Below are positions 26,708 to 33,791 of a DNA stretch of 64,000 nt, piece after piece (the stretch's first letter is position 1; the number at the start of each line of letters is the position of its first letter). The notes below the pieces were generated by a model. The model saw nothing but the letters and a program-made list of their open reading frames with translations, ran no database searches and was not told where the DNA came from. Source of the DNA: Myxococcales bacterium (GTDB lineage Bacteria; Myxococcota_A; Polyangia; Palsa-1104); the NCBI GenBank assembly GCA_003170275.1, contig PNAM01000058.1, positions 1 through 64,000 on the forward strand, read 5' to 3'. The position numbers and the translations under genes were made by a program.

Positions 26708-28102
26708 ATGACCAAGAAGCGCTCGCCCGAGTTCTCGTCCGGCGTCAACGACGAGACCATGCCCGAGCACGAGCCGCCGGTGGAGTCGCCGGCGCCGCTG
26801 CCCGATCATCCGTCGCTGAGCGCGACCGCGCCCGGGTACGATCCGCGGGTTACGTTGAGCCGCAAGCAGACCGGGCGGATCAAGCGCGCCGGCATGCTCG
26901 ACGGCCGCTACGAGATGCAGGGCCTGTTGTCGCAGGGCGGGATGGCGCGCGTGTTCACCGCGCTGCACCGCGATCTGGGGCGCACGTTCGCGGTCAAGCT
27001 GGTGCGCGACGGCTACAAGGACGACCCGGGCATGCGCGCGCAGTTCTTTACCGAAGCGCGCCTGGCGTCGTCGCTCAGCCATCCCAACATCATCGCGGTC
27101 ACCGACTACGGCATCGACGCCGAGCTCGGCTGCTACCTGGTCATGGAGCTGCTCGAGGGCGAGACCTTGCGCGCGCGGATGAGCCGGCAGCGGCTGACCG
27201 TGCGCGCGGCGTGCGATCTGGTCGATCAGCTCACCGGCGCGGTCCGCTACATCCACGGGCGCGGCATCGTGCACTGCGATCTCAAGCCGGAGAACCTGTT
27301 CCTGGCCCGCGTGCCGGGCGAGCCGCGGCGTGGCAACGCGTTGAAGCTGCTGGATTTCGGGCTCTCGTGGCGGTCCGAGTCGATCCCCGATCCGACGCTC
27401 AGCGGCACGCCGCCGTACCTGGCGCCCGAGCGGCTCAAGGGCGATCAGCCGACCCCGGCGAACGACGTGTACTCGCTCGGCGTGCTCATGTACGAGCTGA
27501 TCGCCGGGCGCTGGCCGTTCACCGGCACGCTCGCGCAGATCATCGATCAGCAGCTGCAAGGCGCCGAGCCGCCGCCGCCCTCGTCGCTGGCCGTCGAGCA
27601 GGTCGAAGGTCGCGCCGACCAGCTGATCCTGCGCGCGCTGTCGCGCGAGCCCCGGGATCGGCAGCCGTCCGCCGAGGCGTTCCACTTCGAGCTGCGCGCG
27701 CTGATGAAGATGATGGGCATGAAGCTGCGCCGCTACACGCTGGTCTCCGAGTCGGGGATGGCCACGCTGGGCGGCGAGCCGGTGGTGGAGTCGCTGGTCG
27801 AGAGCCCGATCCCGATCGCGATCTTCGAGCGCACCGGCGCGGTCCGCTTCTGCAACCGCAGGTTCGCCGAGCTGCTCGAAGGCCCGGACGCCGCGATGCT
27901 GCCGTCGTGGGACGAGCTCGAGGTGGTTCGCCAGTCGGAGGAGCTGCGCCACTCGCTGGCCAAGGCGATCGCCAGCGGCAAGCCGGTGCGCCGCATGGTG
28001 CTCGCCAGGCGCATGTTGATCCTGGTGCTGTCGCCGGCGATGAAGGACGAACGCGTCGACAGCGTCCACGCGACCCTCATCGATCCGAACCTCGCCGGCT
28101 AA
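26708..28102 (+). CDS. Soluble Hanks-type Ser/Thr protein kinase, non-RD, with PAS-like C-terminus
   Basis: A 464-residue protein. Residues 1-66 are a disordered Pro/Glu/Ser head. The kinase domain spans about 68-335: glycine loop LLSQGGMARVF, Lys97 (FAVKLV), Glu117 in helix C, catalytic loop VHCDLKPEN (Asp191), DFG at 216-218 and LAPER at 238-242. The usual HRD is HCD, making this a non-RD kinase that may not need activation-loop phosphorylation. Residues about 365-460 (PIPIAIFERTGAVRFCNRRF) look like a PAS fold, an unusual place for one. There is no transmembrane helix, so it is cytosolic. The start at 26708 follows a region that does not look coding. Confidence 0.9.
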   Translation: MTKKRSPEFSSGVNDETMPEHEPPVESPAPLPDHPSLSATAPGYDPRVTLSRKQTGRIKRAGMLDGRYEMQGLLSQGGMARVFTALHRDLGRTFAVKLVRDGYKDDPGMRAQFFTEARLASSLSHPNIIAVTDYGIDAELGCYLVMELLEGETLRARMSRQRLTVRAACDLVDQLTGAVRYIHGRGIVHCDLKPENLFLARVPGEPRRGNALKLLDFGLSWRSESIPDPTLSGTPPYLAPERLKGDQPTPANDVYSLGVLMYELIAGRWPFTGTLAQIIDQQLQGAEPPPPSSLAVEQVEGRADQLILRALSREPRDRQPSAEAFHFELRALMKMMGMKLRRYTLVSESGMATLGGEPVVESLVESPIPIAIFERTGAVRFCNRRFAELLEGPDAAMLPSWDELEVVRQSEELRHSLAKAIASGKPVRRMVLARRMLILVLSPAMKDERVDSVHATLIDPNLAG

Positions 28103-28124
28103 GCTGCTACAATCACTACCGCTC

Positions 28125-30266
28125 ATGTCGCGTCGGGTCCGCATCGTGCTGGTGACGCTGGTGGCGGTGCTGGTGTGCGCGTTGATCCTGGGCCCGCTGG
28201 CGGGCGAGTGGGTGGTGCGCGAGCGTGTGCTGCCCAAGCTCAAAGCGCGCCTCGGGCGTGACGTGCGGGTCGGCGACGTGTGGGTGCGCTGGGGACGGGT
28301 GGAGCTGCGCGACTTCGAGGTGGACGGCGCCGGCGCGGCCTCGCCGCTCAAGGTGCCGCGCATCCGCGCGCGCTTCGCCATGGGCCCGTTGTTCTCCGGG
28401 CGCGTGCAGATCGTCGACGCCGAGCTCGATCACCCGCGGCTGGAGGTGGTGCGCAGCACGACCAGCGACGACAACATCTCGTCGATCCTCGACAAGCTGC
28501 GCGGGCCGAAGACTGCCGAGGAGGGCGGCGGCTCCGGCGGGCGGCTGCGCATCGAGAAGATCCGCATCGTCGACGGCGCGCTGGCGCTGCTCGACGAGAC
28601 CCTGGGCGACGCGCAGATCGCCAGCTTCGACGCGGACGTGCGGCCCGACGGCGACGGCCAGGCGAGCGTCACCGACGCCGCGCTGCACCTGGCGGCCGGC
28701 CCGCGCGCCACCGCCGAGAAGCTGATCGTCCAGTTCTCGCTCGCGCACGGCCGCCTGGTCGGCCTGCCCGACATGACCGTGACCGGCGCGTCGGCGGCGC
28801 CGTTTCGCGGCCTGGCCCTGAGCGGCATCGCCGGCACCATCCGCCCGGACGTGGCCGATCCGACGCGCGCGAACGTGGCGGTGCACGGCAGCTACGGCGG
28901 CGCCAACACCGAGCTGTGGAACGCGTCGGGCTGGTTCAACCCGTCCAAGAGAGCAGGCGAGCTCAAGCTGCGCGCCGATCGCTTCAAGCTCTCGCAGCTC
29001 AAGTCGATCCTAAACGGCGTCGAGATCGTGAGCGCCAAGAACGCCGACCTCGACGCCCACCTCGATCTTTCGTACGCGAACGATCTGCTCACCTTCGGCG
29101 GCGCGTTCCACCTGGCGGGGCTCACCGTGGCGCACCCGATGCTCGCGCCCATCCCGGTGGCGCACGTCGGCTTCGATGCGCACGCCCAGGGCACCGTCGA
29201 CACCAAGGCGCGCAAGCTGCACCTGGCCGAGGCGGTGGTCGACTTTCGCAACGTGCACGCGACGCTCGCGGCCGACGTGGAGAACCTCGGGCGCAAGCCG
29301 CGGTTCAGCGCGACCTTGAAGGTGCGGCCGCTGCCTTGTCAGATCGCGCTGCAGGCGCTGCCCGCCGAGCTCACGCCCAACCTGCAGGGATTCAAGCTGG
29401 GCGGCACCTTCTCCACCGATCTGCACGCCGGCGTCGATCTGGAAGATCTCGAGGCGCCGCTCGATCTCGGCGGCCAGGTGGGCATCGAGGGCTGCAAGGT
29501 GCTCGACGCGCCCGAAATGGTCGATGCCGACAAGCGGCTGCAGAGCACCTTCGAGCAGACGGTGCAGTACGAGCCGGGCAAGTGGCGCACCTTCTTCGCC
29601 GGCCCGGAGAATCCCGATTGGGTGCCGTATACGGACATCTCACCGAACCTGGTCAACTCGATCATGACCACCGAGGACAACGGCTTCTTCCGCCACAAAG
29701 GCTTCATCCCGTCGGAGTTCCGCTCGGCGCTGCAGCAGAATTTGCAGAAGGGCTATTTCCGCCTGGGCGCGTCGTCGATCAGCATGCAGATGGTCAAGAA
29801 CGTGCTGCTGTCGCGCGAGAAGACGCTCTCGCGCAAGCTGCAGGAGCTGTTCCTCACCTGGTACATCGAGCACCACCTGACCAAGGAGCGGATCCTCGAG
29901 ATCTACTTCAACGTGATCGAGTTCGGCCCGAACATCTACGGCATCGGGCGCGCGGAGAAGCACTACTTCGGCAAGACCGCCAAGGAGATCGAGCCGCAAG
30001 AGGCCGCGTGGTACTCGTCGATCCTGCCCAGCCCCAAGCGGCGCTACGTTCAGTACTGTCACGGCGTGGTCGACACCAAGTGGGACACCTACTTGAAGCG
30101 AATCATCCGCCGCAACCACGAGCGCGGCCGGCTCACCGACGCCGAATACGAAAAAGCGATCAGCGTGCCGCTCAAGTTCGATCGCGCCGAGGCCGTCCCA
30201 GAACGCGAATGCCTGGCTTACGTCAAGCGCATCACCACGCCGCTCGTCCCGCCCGCAGCGAAATAA
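28125..30266 (+). CDS. AsmA-like protein fused to a GT51 peptidoglycan transglycosylase
   Basis: A 713-residue protein with one N-terminal membrane helix (VRIVLVTLVAVLVCALILGP). A long AsmA/DUF748-like repetitive beta region follows (about 35-490; note VGDVWVRWGRVELRDFEVDG). The C-terminal family 51 glycosyltransferase domain (about 500-690) has the catalytic motif TTEDNGFFRHKGF (Glu517), then GASSISMQMVKNVLLSREKT, RKLQELFLTWYIE and KERILEIYFNVIEFG. GT51 polymerises lipid II; AsmA-like proteins move or shield lipids across the periplasm. No transpeptidase domain is present. The combination suggests a monofunctional transglycosylase held on an unusual periplasmic arm. ATG 28125 lies 22 nt after the kinase gene. 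Confidence 0.85.
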   Translation: MSRRVRIVLVTLVAVLVCALILGPLAGEWVVRERVLPKLKARLGRDVRVGDVWVRWGRVELRDFEVDGAGAASPLKVPRIRARFAMGPLFSGRVQIVDAELDHPRLEVVRSTTSDDNISSILDKLRGPKTAEEGGGSGGRLRIEKIRIVDGALALLDETLGDAQIASFDADVRPDGDGQASVTDAALHLAAGPRATAEKLIVQFSLAHGRLVGLPDMTVTGASAAPFRGLALSGIAGTIRPDVADPTRANVAVHGSYGGANTELWNASGWFNPSKRAGELKLRADRFKLSQLKSILNGVEIVSAKNADLDAHLDLSYANDLLTFGGAFHLAGLTVAHPMLAPIPVAHVGFDAHAQGTVDTKARKLHLAEAVVDFRNVHATLAADVENLGRKPRFSATLKVRPLPCQIALQALPAELTPNLQGFKLGGTFSTDLHAGVDLEDLEAPLDLGGQVGIEGCKVLDAPEMVDADKRLQSTFEQTVQYEPGKWRTFFAGPENPDWVPYTDISPNLVNSIMTTEDNGFFRHKGFIPSEFRSALQQNLQKGYFRLGASSISMQMVKNVLLSREKTLSRKLQELFLTWYIEHHLTKERILEIYFNVIEFGPNIYGIGRAEKHYFGKTAKEIEPQEAAWYSSILPSPKRRYVQYCHGVVDTKWDTYLKRIIRRNHERGRLTDAEYEKAISVPLKFDRAEAVPERECLAYVKRITTPLVPPAAK

Positions 30267-30288
30267 TTCGCGGCTAGTTTTCGCCGCG
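30258..30288. terminator. Hairpin between convergent genes
   Basis: CGCGGC (30269-30274) and GCCGCG (30283-30288) pair around TAGTTTTC, and an overlapping alternative GCGAA/TTCGC hairpin sits at 30258-30271. The structure falls in the 7-nt gap and over the stop codon of the convergent aldolase gene, where a bidirectional terminator is expected. The T-run is only four bases and lies in the loop, so this is a weak call. Confidence 0.35.
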
Positions 30289-31047
30289 TAGCTTGCGGAC
30301 GACGGCGTCGACCAGCTGCTCCTCGCCGCCGGTGATCGGGAGCGGGATGGGGCCGCCGGTGCCGTTGGGGCAGGCGTTGCACAGCGTGCATGGGTCGGGC
30401 GCGCGCGGGATGCCGAGGTCGCGCGCGAGCTGTTGCAGCTTGGCGACCTCGCGCGGTGGCAGCGGTGCGACCGGGCCGAGCACGCGCGCCGCGTGGGTGA
30501 TCTTGGCCGCGTGCTCCATCGCTTCGTGGCGGTTGTAGGCCTCGTCGAGCGTGCGGCCGTAGGTGAGCGCGCCGTGGCGATCGAGCACCACCGCGTTGGT
30601 CTGCCGCACGAACGGCCGCAGGATGTCCGGCACCTCGTGGGTGGTCGGCGTCGAGTACGGCGCGGTCAAGATCGCGCCGAGCACCAGGCAGGTCTCGGAC
30701 AGGATGCACTGCGCGAGCGACACCCCGGCGAGCGCCAGCCCGACGGTGATCGGCGGGTGCGCGTGCACCACCGCGCCCATCTCGGGCCGCTCGGCGTACA
30801 CCAGCTCGTGCATGAGGAACTCGGACGACGGCTTGTGTTTCCCCTTGAGGAGCTTGCCGTGCAGGTCACAGATGACCAGGTCGTCTTCCTTGATGAACCC
30901 TTTGTGAAACCCGGTCGGCGTGACCAGCACGCGCTCGCCGTCCTCCAGCTTCGCCGAGACGTTCCCGTCCCCCGCGGCGATGTACCCCTGGCGGTACAGC
31001 CGGTGACAGATCTCGACGAGGTGTTGGCGGAGCTCAGGCTCGCGCAT
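30274..31047 (-). CDS. Class II aldolase/adducin family protein with Cys-rich tail
   Basis: A 257-residue metal-dependent aldolase of the L-fuculose-1-phosphate aldolase/L-ribulose-5-phosphate epimerase/MtnB family. The metal site is complete: His95 and His97 (HAHPP), His158 (DRHGA) and the catalytic Glu76 (PSSEFLMHEL); the phosphate loop GDGNVSAK and LVTPTGFHKG are present. The final 40 residues are an extension with C-x2-C-x2-C (CTLCNACPNG, 220-226) that the family normally lacks; it could bind a metal. The substrate cannot be deduced. Start ATG at 31047. Confidence 0.85.
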   Translation of the reverse strand: MREPELRQHLVEICHRLYRQGYIAAGDGNVSAKLEDGERVLVTPTGFHKGFIKEDDLVICDLHGKLLKGKHKPSSEFLMHELVYAERPEMGAVVHAHPPITVGLALAGVSLAQCILSETCLVLGAILTAPYSTPTTHEVPDILRPFVRQTNAVVLDRHGALTYGRTLDEAYNRHEAMEHAAKITHAARVLGPVAPLPPREVAKLQQLARDLGIPRAPDPCTLCNACPNGTGGPIPLPITGGEEQLVDAVVRKLRGEN

Positions 31048-31069
31048 GCGGCCGCGAAGATAACAGAAG

Positions 31070-31501
31070 CTACTCGATGTGCACGGTGAAGTAGTGCGTG
31101 CCGTAGTCGTAGTCGCGGAACACGACGTAGTAGTTGCCGGTCTGCGCCAGCGTCTCGACGATGTGCGAGTCGGTGGTGGTTGCGTCGGCGTCGTCGTTCT
31201 TGGCCACGATGGCGTAGGTGCTGGAGAGCAGCCAGGTGACTGGGTCGCCGGCGGTCGAGGTGACCGTGATGTCGACCGTGTCGCCCGCCTGGCCGGCGAA
31301 CTTGTAGCCGCGATAGATCGGGTTCTTGGTGTAGCGCACCGTCGCGCTCTCGCCCTGGCGCAGCGAGCCGCCGAGCTTGAGCTTGCTCGAGAACGAATCC
31401 GATTTTTCGTCGCCGAGGTCGGTGAACTGGTCGGTGACGTCCGGCTTTCCATTGCAGCCAGCTACCAAGAGCGCGGCCACGATCCACAGCGAGGTCTTCA
31501 T
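31070..31501 (-). CDS. PPC-like lipoprotein
   Basis: A 143-residue lipoprotein with signal MKTSLWIVAALLVAGC. The mature domain is all-beta and ends YYVVFRDYDYGTHYFTVHIE, typical of bacterial pre-peptidase C-terminal (PPC) domains, with the common elements SLRQGESATVRYT, AGDTVDITVTS and LAQTGNYYVVF. PPC domains usually accompany secreted proteases but also occur alone on myxobacterial lipoproteins. It is 22 nt from the aldolase start and divergent from the CsgG/FlgO-like gene. Confidence 0.75.
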   Translation of the reverse strand: MKTSLWIVAALLVAGCNGKPDVTDQFTDLGDEKSDSFSSKLKLGGSLRQGESATVRYTKNPIYRGYKFAGQAGDTVDITVTSTAGDPVTWLLSSTYAIVAKNDDADATTTDSHIVETLAQTGNYYVVFRDYDYGTHYFTVHIE

Positions 31502-31556
31502 GGCAGGTGCGCCTAAGCACGACCTATGCCTACATGTGTGGCTTGAAATCATTGGG

Positions 31557-31611
31557 GTTTGTTTCGACAAACTCGTCCTTTTTTCAGTCAGATCTGAAGT
31601 TTGGACATAAT
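31557..31611 (+). promoter_or_regulatory. Divergent promoter region with two palindromes
   Basis: The 116-nt divergent spacer contains GTTTGT-TTCG-ACAAAC (31557-31572), the perfect 10-bp palindrome TCAGATCTGA (31588-31597) and CATAAT (31606-31611). The last could be a -10 box, with TTTCAG (31582-31587) as a poor -35 at 18 nt spacing. The palindrome lies inside the spacer between these elements, the classical position for a repressor site. The start codon follows at 31618, giving a very short leader. Confidence 0.45.
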
Positions 31612-31617
31612 GCCGGG

Positions 31618-32931
31618 ATGCACCTCCTGTTGGTCCTGGCACTGACTCCCGCGGTCGCGGTGATGCCGTTTCGAGATCTGTCCGGCAAGAGCGGCGCGGT
31701 AGGCGAAGCGATCCGCGAGACCGTGACCTCGGATCTAAAGGAGGTGCCCGGGCTGCGGGTGATCGAGCGCGCGAGCATCGACCAGGTGATCCACGAGCAG
31801 AAGCTACAGGCGCGCATGACCGACCTCGACGCGATCGCGACGGTGCGGGTGGGCACGCTGGTGGGCGCGAGCTTGATCGTCGCGGGCGCGTACCAGCGAT
31901 CGAACGCGAACGTGCGGCTCACCGCGCGCTTCGTGCAGGTCGAGACCGGCGAGATCGTCGGCACCGCCAAGGTCGACGGGCCGGAGCGCGAGCTGTTCTC
32001 GCTCGAGGATCAGATCACCGGGCAGCTGCTCGAGTCGGCTGGCCTCAAGCCGCGCCCGCGCCCCAAGCGGCCCAAGCTGCGCAGCTGGAAGACCATCGAG
32101 CTATACGGCGACGCGGTGGTCGAGCCCGACGGGCCGAAGAAGCAGGAGCTGCTGCAGCTGGCGCTCGGCGAGGACCCGGAGTTCGTCTACGCGGCGCGCG
32201 ATCTGGCGGAGCTGCAGCAGCGCATGTCGGGATATGCAAAGGTCTCGAGCGCCAGGCTGCAGAAGGAGGAGGGCGAGCTGCTGCAGCGCGCGTCCGATGC
32301 GCGGCTCCCGGCCGCCGAGCGCGCGCGCCTCGCCGGGCAGCTGTTCGACGCGCTCGCCGCGGCGCGCCGGTATCATTCGCTCGCCGACGTCGCCACGCGC
32401 CTGTCGGAGCGCAAAGAATCTCGCGAGAACGCCGCGTGGCAGCTGTTCCGCGCGCGAGACGGCCTGCACTCGTTCGATCTCGCGCTGCAGGCCGGCGAGC
32501 ACTACCTGAAGGAGTTTCCCACCGGCCTGCACTTCCGTGAGGTCGAAAGCCGCATGCACGAGATCGTCGAGACGCGACGCAAGCGAGACGCGCGGCGCGC
32601 CGAGTATCAATCCGACCTGGCCGAAAAACGACAGGGCCTGCGTCCCAACACGCCCGACTGGGACTACGCGCCGTGCATCGCCGCCCGCTGGAACAACCAG
32701 GTCAACGAGCTCATGCTCGCAAGCTGCACGGCGTTCCTCGAGAAACATCGCAACGATCCCGGCTCCGACGCGCGCGAGCACCTCACCGCCGCGCGCTTCT
32801 TCATCATCCTCGCGCTCGCGGAAGAGGGCGACTTCGCCCACGCGCGGCCGCTCGCCGACAAGCTGATCGCCGACTCCGACGACTGGGACGAAGAGCTGCG
32901 CAAGCTGATCGCGAGCTGGCCGACCGACTAA
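31618..32931 (+). CDS. CsgG/FlgO-like secreted protein
   Basis: A 437-residue protein with a short signal-like N-terminus (MHLLLVLALTPAVA). Its N-terminal domain, VAVMPFRDLSGKSGAVGEAI ... VIERASIDQVIHEQKLQ ... GTLVGASLIVAGAYQ, matches the CsgG/FlgO/LpoB/TolB-N fold. The remainder (about 160-437) is helical and contains TPR-like pairs. Members sit in the outer membrane or periplasm as secretion or envelope-assembly accessory proteins. The ATG at 31618 is preferred over upstream in-frame codons because those lie across the promoter. The gene ends in a 4-nt overlap with the convergent HEAT gene. Confidence 0.7.
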   Translation: MHLLLVLALTPAVAVMPFRDLSGKSGAVGEAIRETVTSDLKEVPGLRVIERASIDQVIHEQKLQARMTDLDAIATVRVGTLVGASLIVAGAYQRSNANVRLTARFVQVETGEIVGTAKVDGPERELFSLEDQITGQLLESAGLKPRPRPKRPKLRSWKTIELYGDAVVEPDGPKKQELLQLALGEDPEFVYAARDLAELQQRMSGYAKVSSARLQKEEGELLQRASDARLPAAERARLAGQLFDALAAARRYHSLADVATRLSERKESRENAAWQLFRARDGLHSFDLALQAGEHYLKEFPTGLHFREVESRMHEIVETRRKRDARRAEYQSDLAEKRQGLRPNTPDWDYAPCIAARWNNQVNELMLASCTAFLEKHRNDPGSDAREHLTAARFFIILALAEEGDFAHARPLADKLIADSDDWDEELRKLIASWPTD

Positions 32932-33791
32932 CGGAGGCGGAGCCAGCGGCGCTGGAGCTGCTGGATGTCGGCGGCGAGCGCGGGATCGGTGGGCAGCGAG
33001 GCGAGCCGGTTGGGGGTGGTGGCGTGATCCACCATTAATAGGGCGCGGGCCGCGGCGTCGCGGGTGGGGGCGGGGTAGTTGGTGAAGGTGCGCAGGAGGG
33101 TGTCGGCGAGCTGCGCGCGGATGGCATCGCCCTCGGCGGCGCGCGACGGGCCGTAGGCGACCCAGGCCCAGCTCGAGCCGAGGAAGCCGGCGGCGTCGGC
33201 CAGCGCGGCGGCGGTCTGGGCGTCGGGATGGGAGTCGAGCCGCGCCGCCAGGTGCGCGGCGGCGGCGGGGCGGCGGCAGTAGGCGAGCCCGGCGATGGCT
33301 AGAAGCTCGCGCGGGTTGCCGGTGGTGGCGCGCGCATTGAGGAACGCGACCTCTTCGTCGCCTGCGAGCGTGCCGAGCGCTTCGGCGGCGGCGCGCACGA
33401 TCGCCAGATCGTCTTCGGGCCCGTCGACGAGCTGGCGCAGCAGCGGCGCCGCGCGGCGATCGCCGATCGCGCCGATCGCCTCGAGCGCGCCCACCAGCAG
33501 CACCTGGCGCGCGTGCCCCGGGGCGCTCTTGAGCGCGGCCCCGTCGCCAAGGAGCGCAAGCAGCGGAAACAGCCCATCGGCGCCCAGCGCCTTCATCGCG
33601 CGCCCGATCATCCCGCGCCGCTCGAACGGCGGCGGCGACTGGACGACACGCGAGCGCAGCGCGTCGAGCTGCGCGAACGCTTGCGGCACGCGCGCCCGCG
33701 CCGACGCGATCTCCGCGCGCAGCTCGGTCTCGGCGGCGTGCACCGGCGTGCCGAGCAACAAGAACAGCAGCGTAGCCAGCAGCTTGTTCAT
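32928..33791 (-). CDS. Secreted HEAT-repeat-like protein
   Basis: A 287-residue protein with a signal peptide (MNKLLATLLFLLLGTPVHA). The mature part consists of Ala/Leu-rich helical pairs resembling HEAT repeats (QVLLVGALEAIGAIGDRRAA, PLLRQLVDGPEDDLAIVRAA, AAEALGTLAGDEEVAFLNAR). HEAT arrays are protein-binding solenoids; a periplasmic one next to a deiminase could present substrates. Its ATG overlaps the stop of the PAD gene (ATGA), so the two are translationally coupled. Confidence 0.75.
   Translation of the reverse strand: MNKLLATLLFLLLGTPVHAAETELRAEIASARARVPQAFAQLDALRSRVVQSPPPFERRGMIGRAMKALGADGLFPLLALLGDGAALKSAPGHARQVLLVGALEAIGAIGDRRAAPLLRQLVDGPEDDLAIVRAAAEALGTLAGDEEVAFLNARATTGNPRELLAIAGLAYCRRPAAAAHLAARLDSHPDAQTAAALADAAGFLGSSWAWVAYGPSRAAEGDAIRAQLADTLLRTFTNYPAPTRDAAARALLMVDHATTPNRLASLPTDPALAADIQQLQRRWLRLR

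Noticed and set aside
26551..26760. A 69-residue minus-strand frame covering the kinase start region
   Set aside because: No Shine-Dalgarno, no hydrophobic or domain pattern, and it overlaps the true kinase start and leader.
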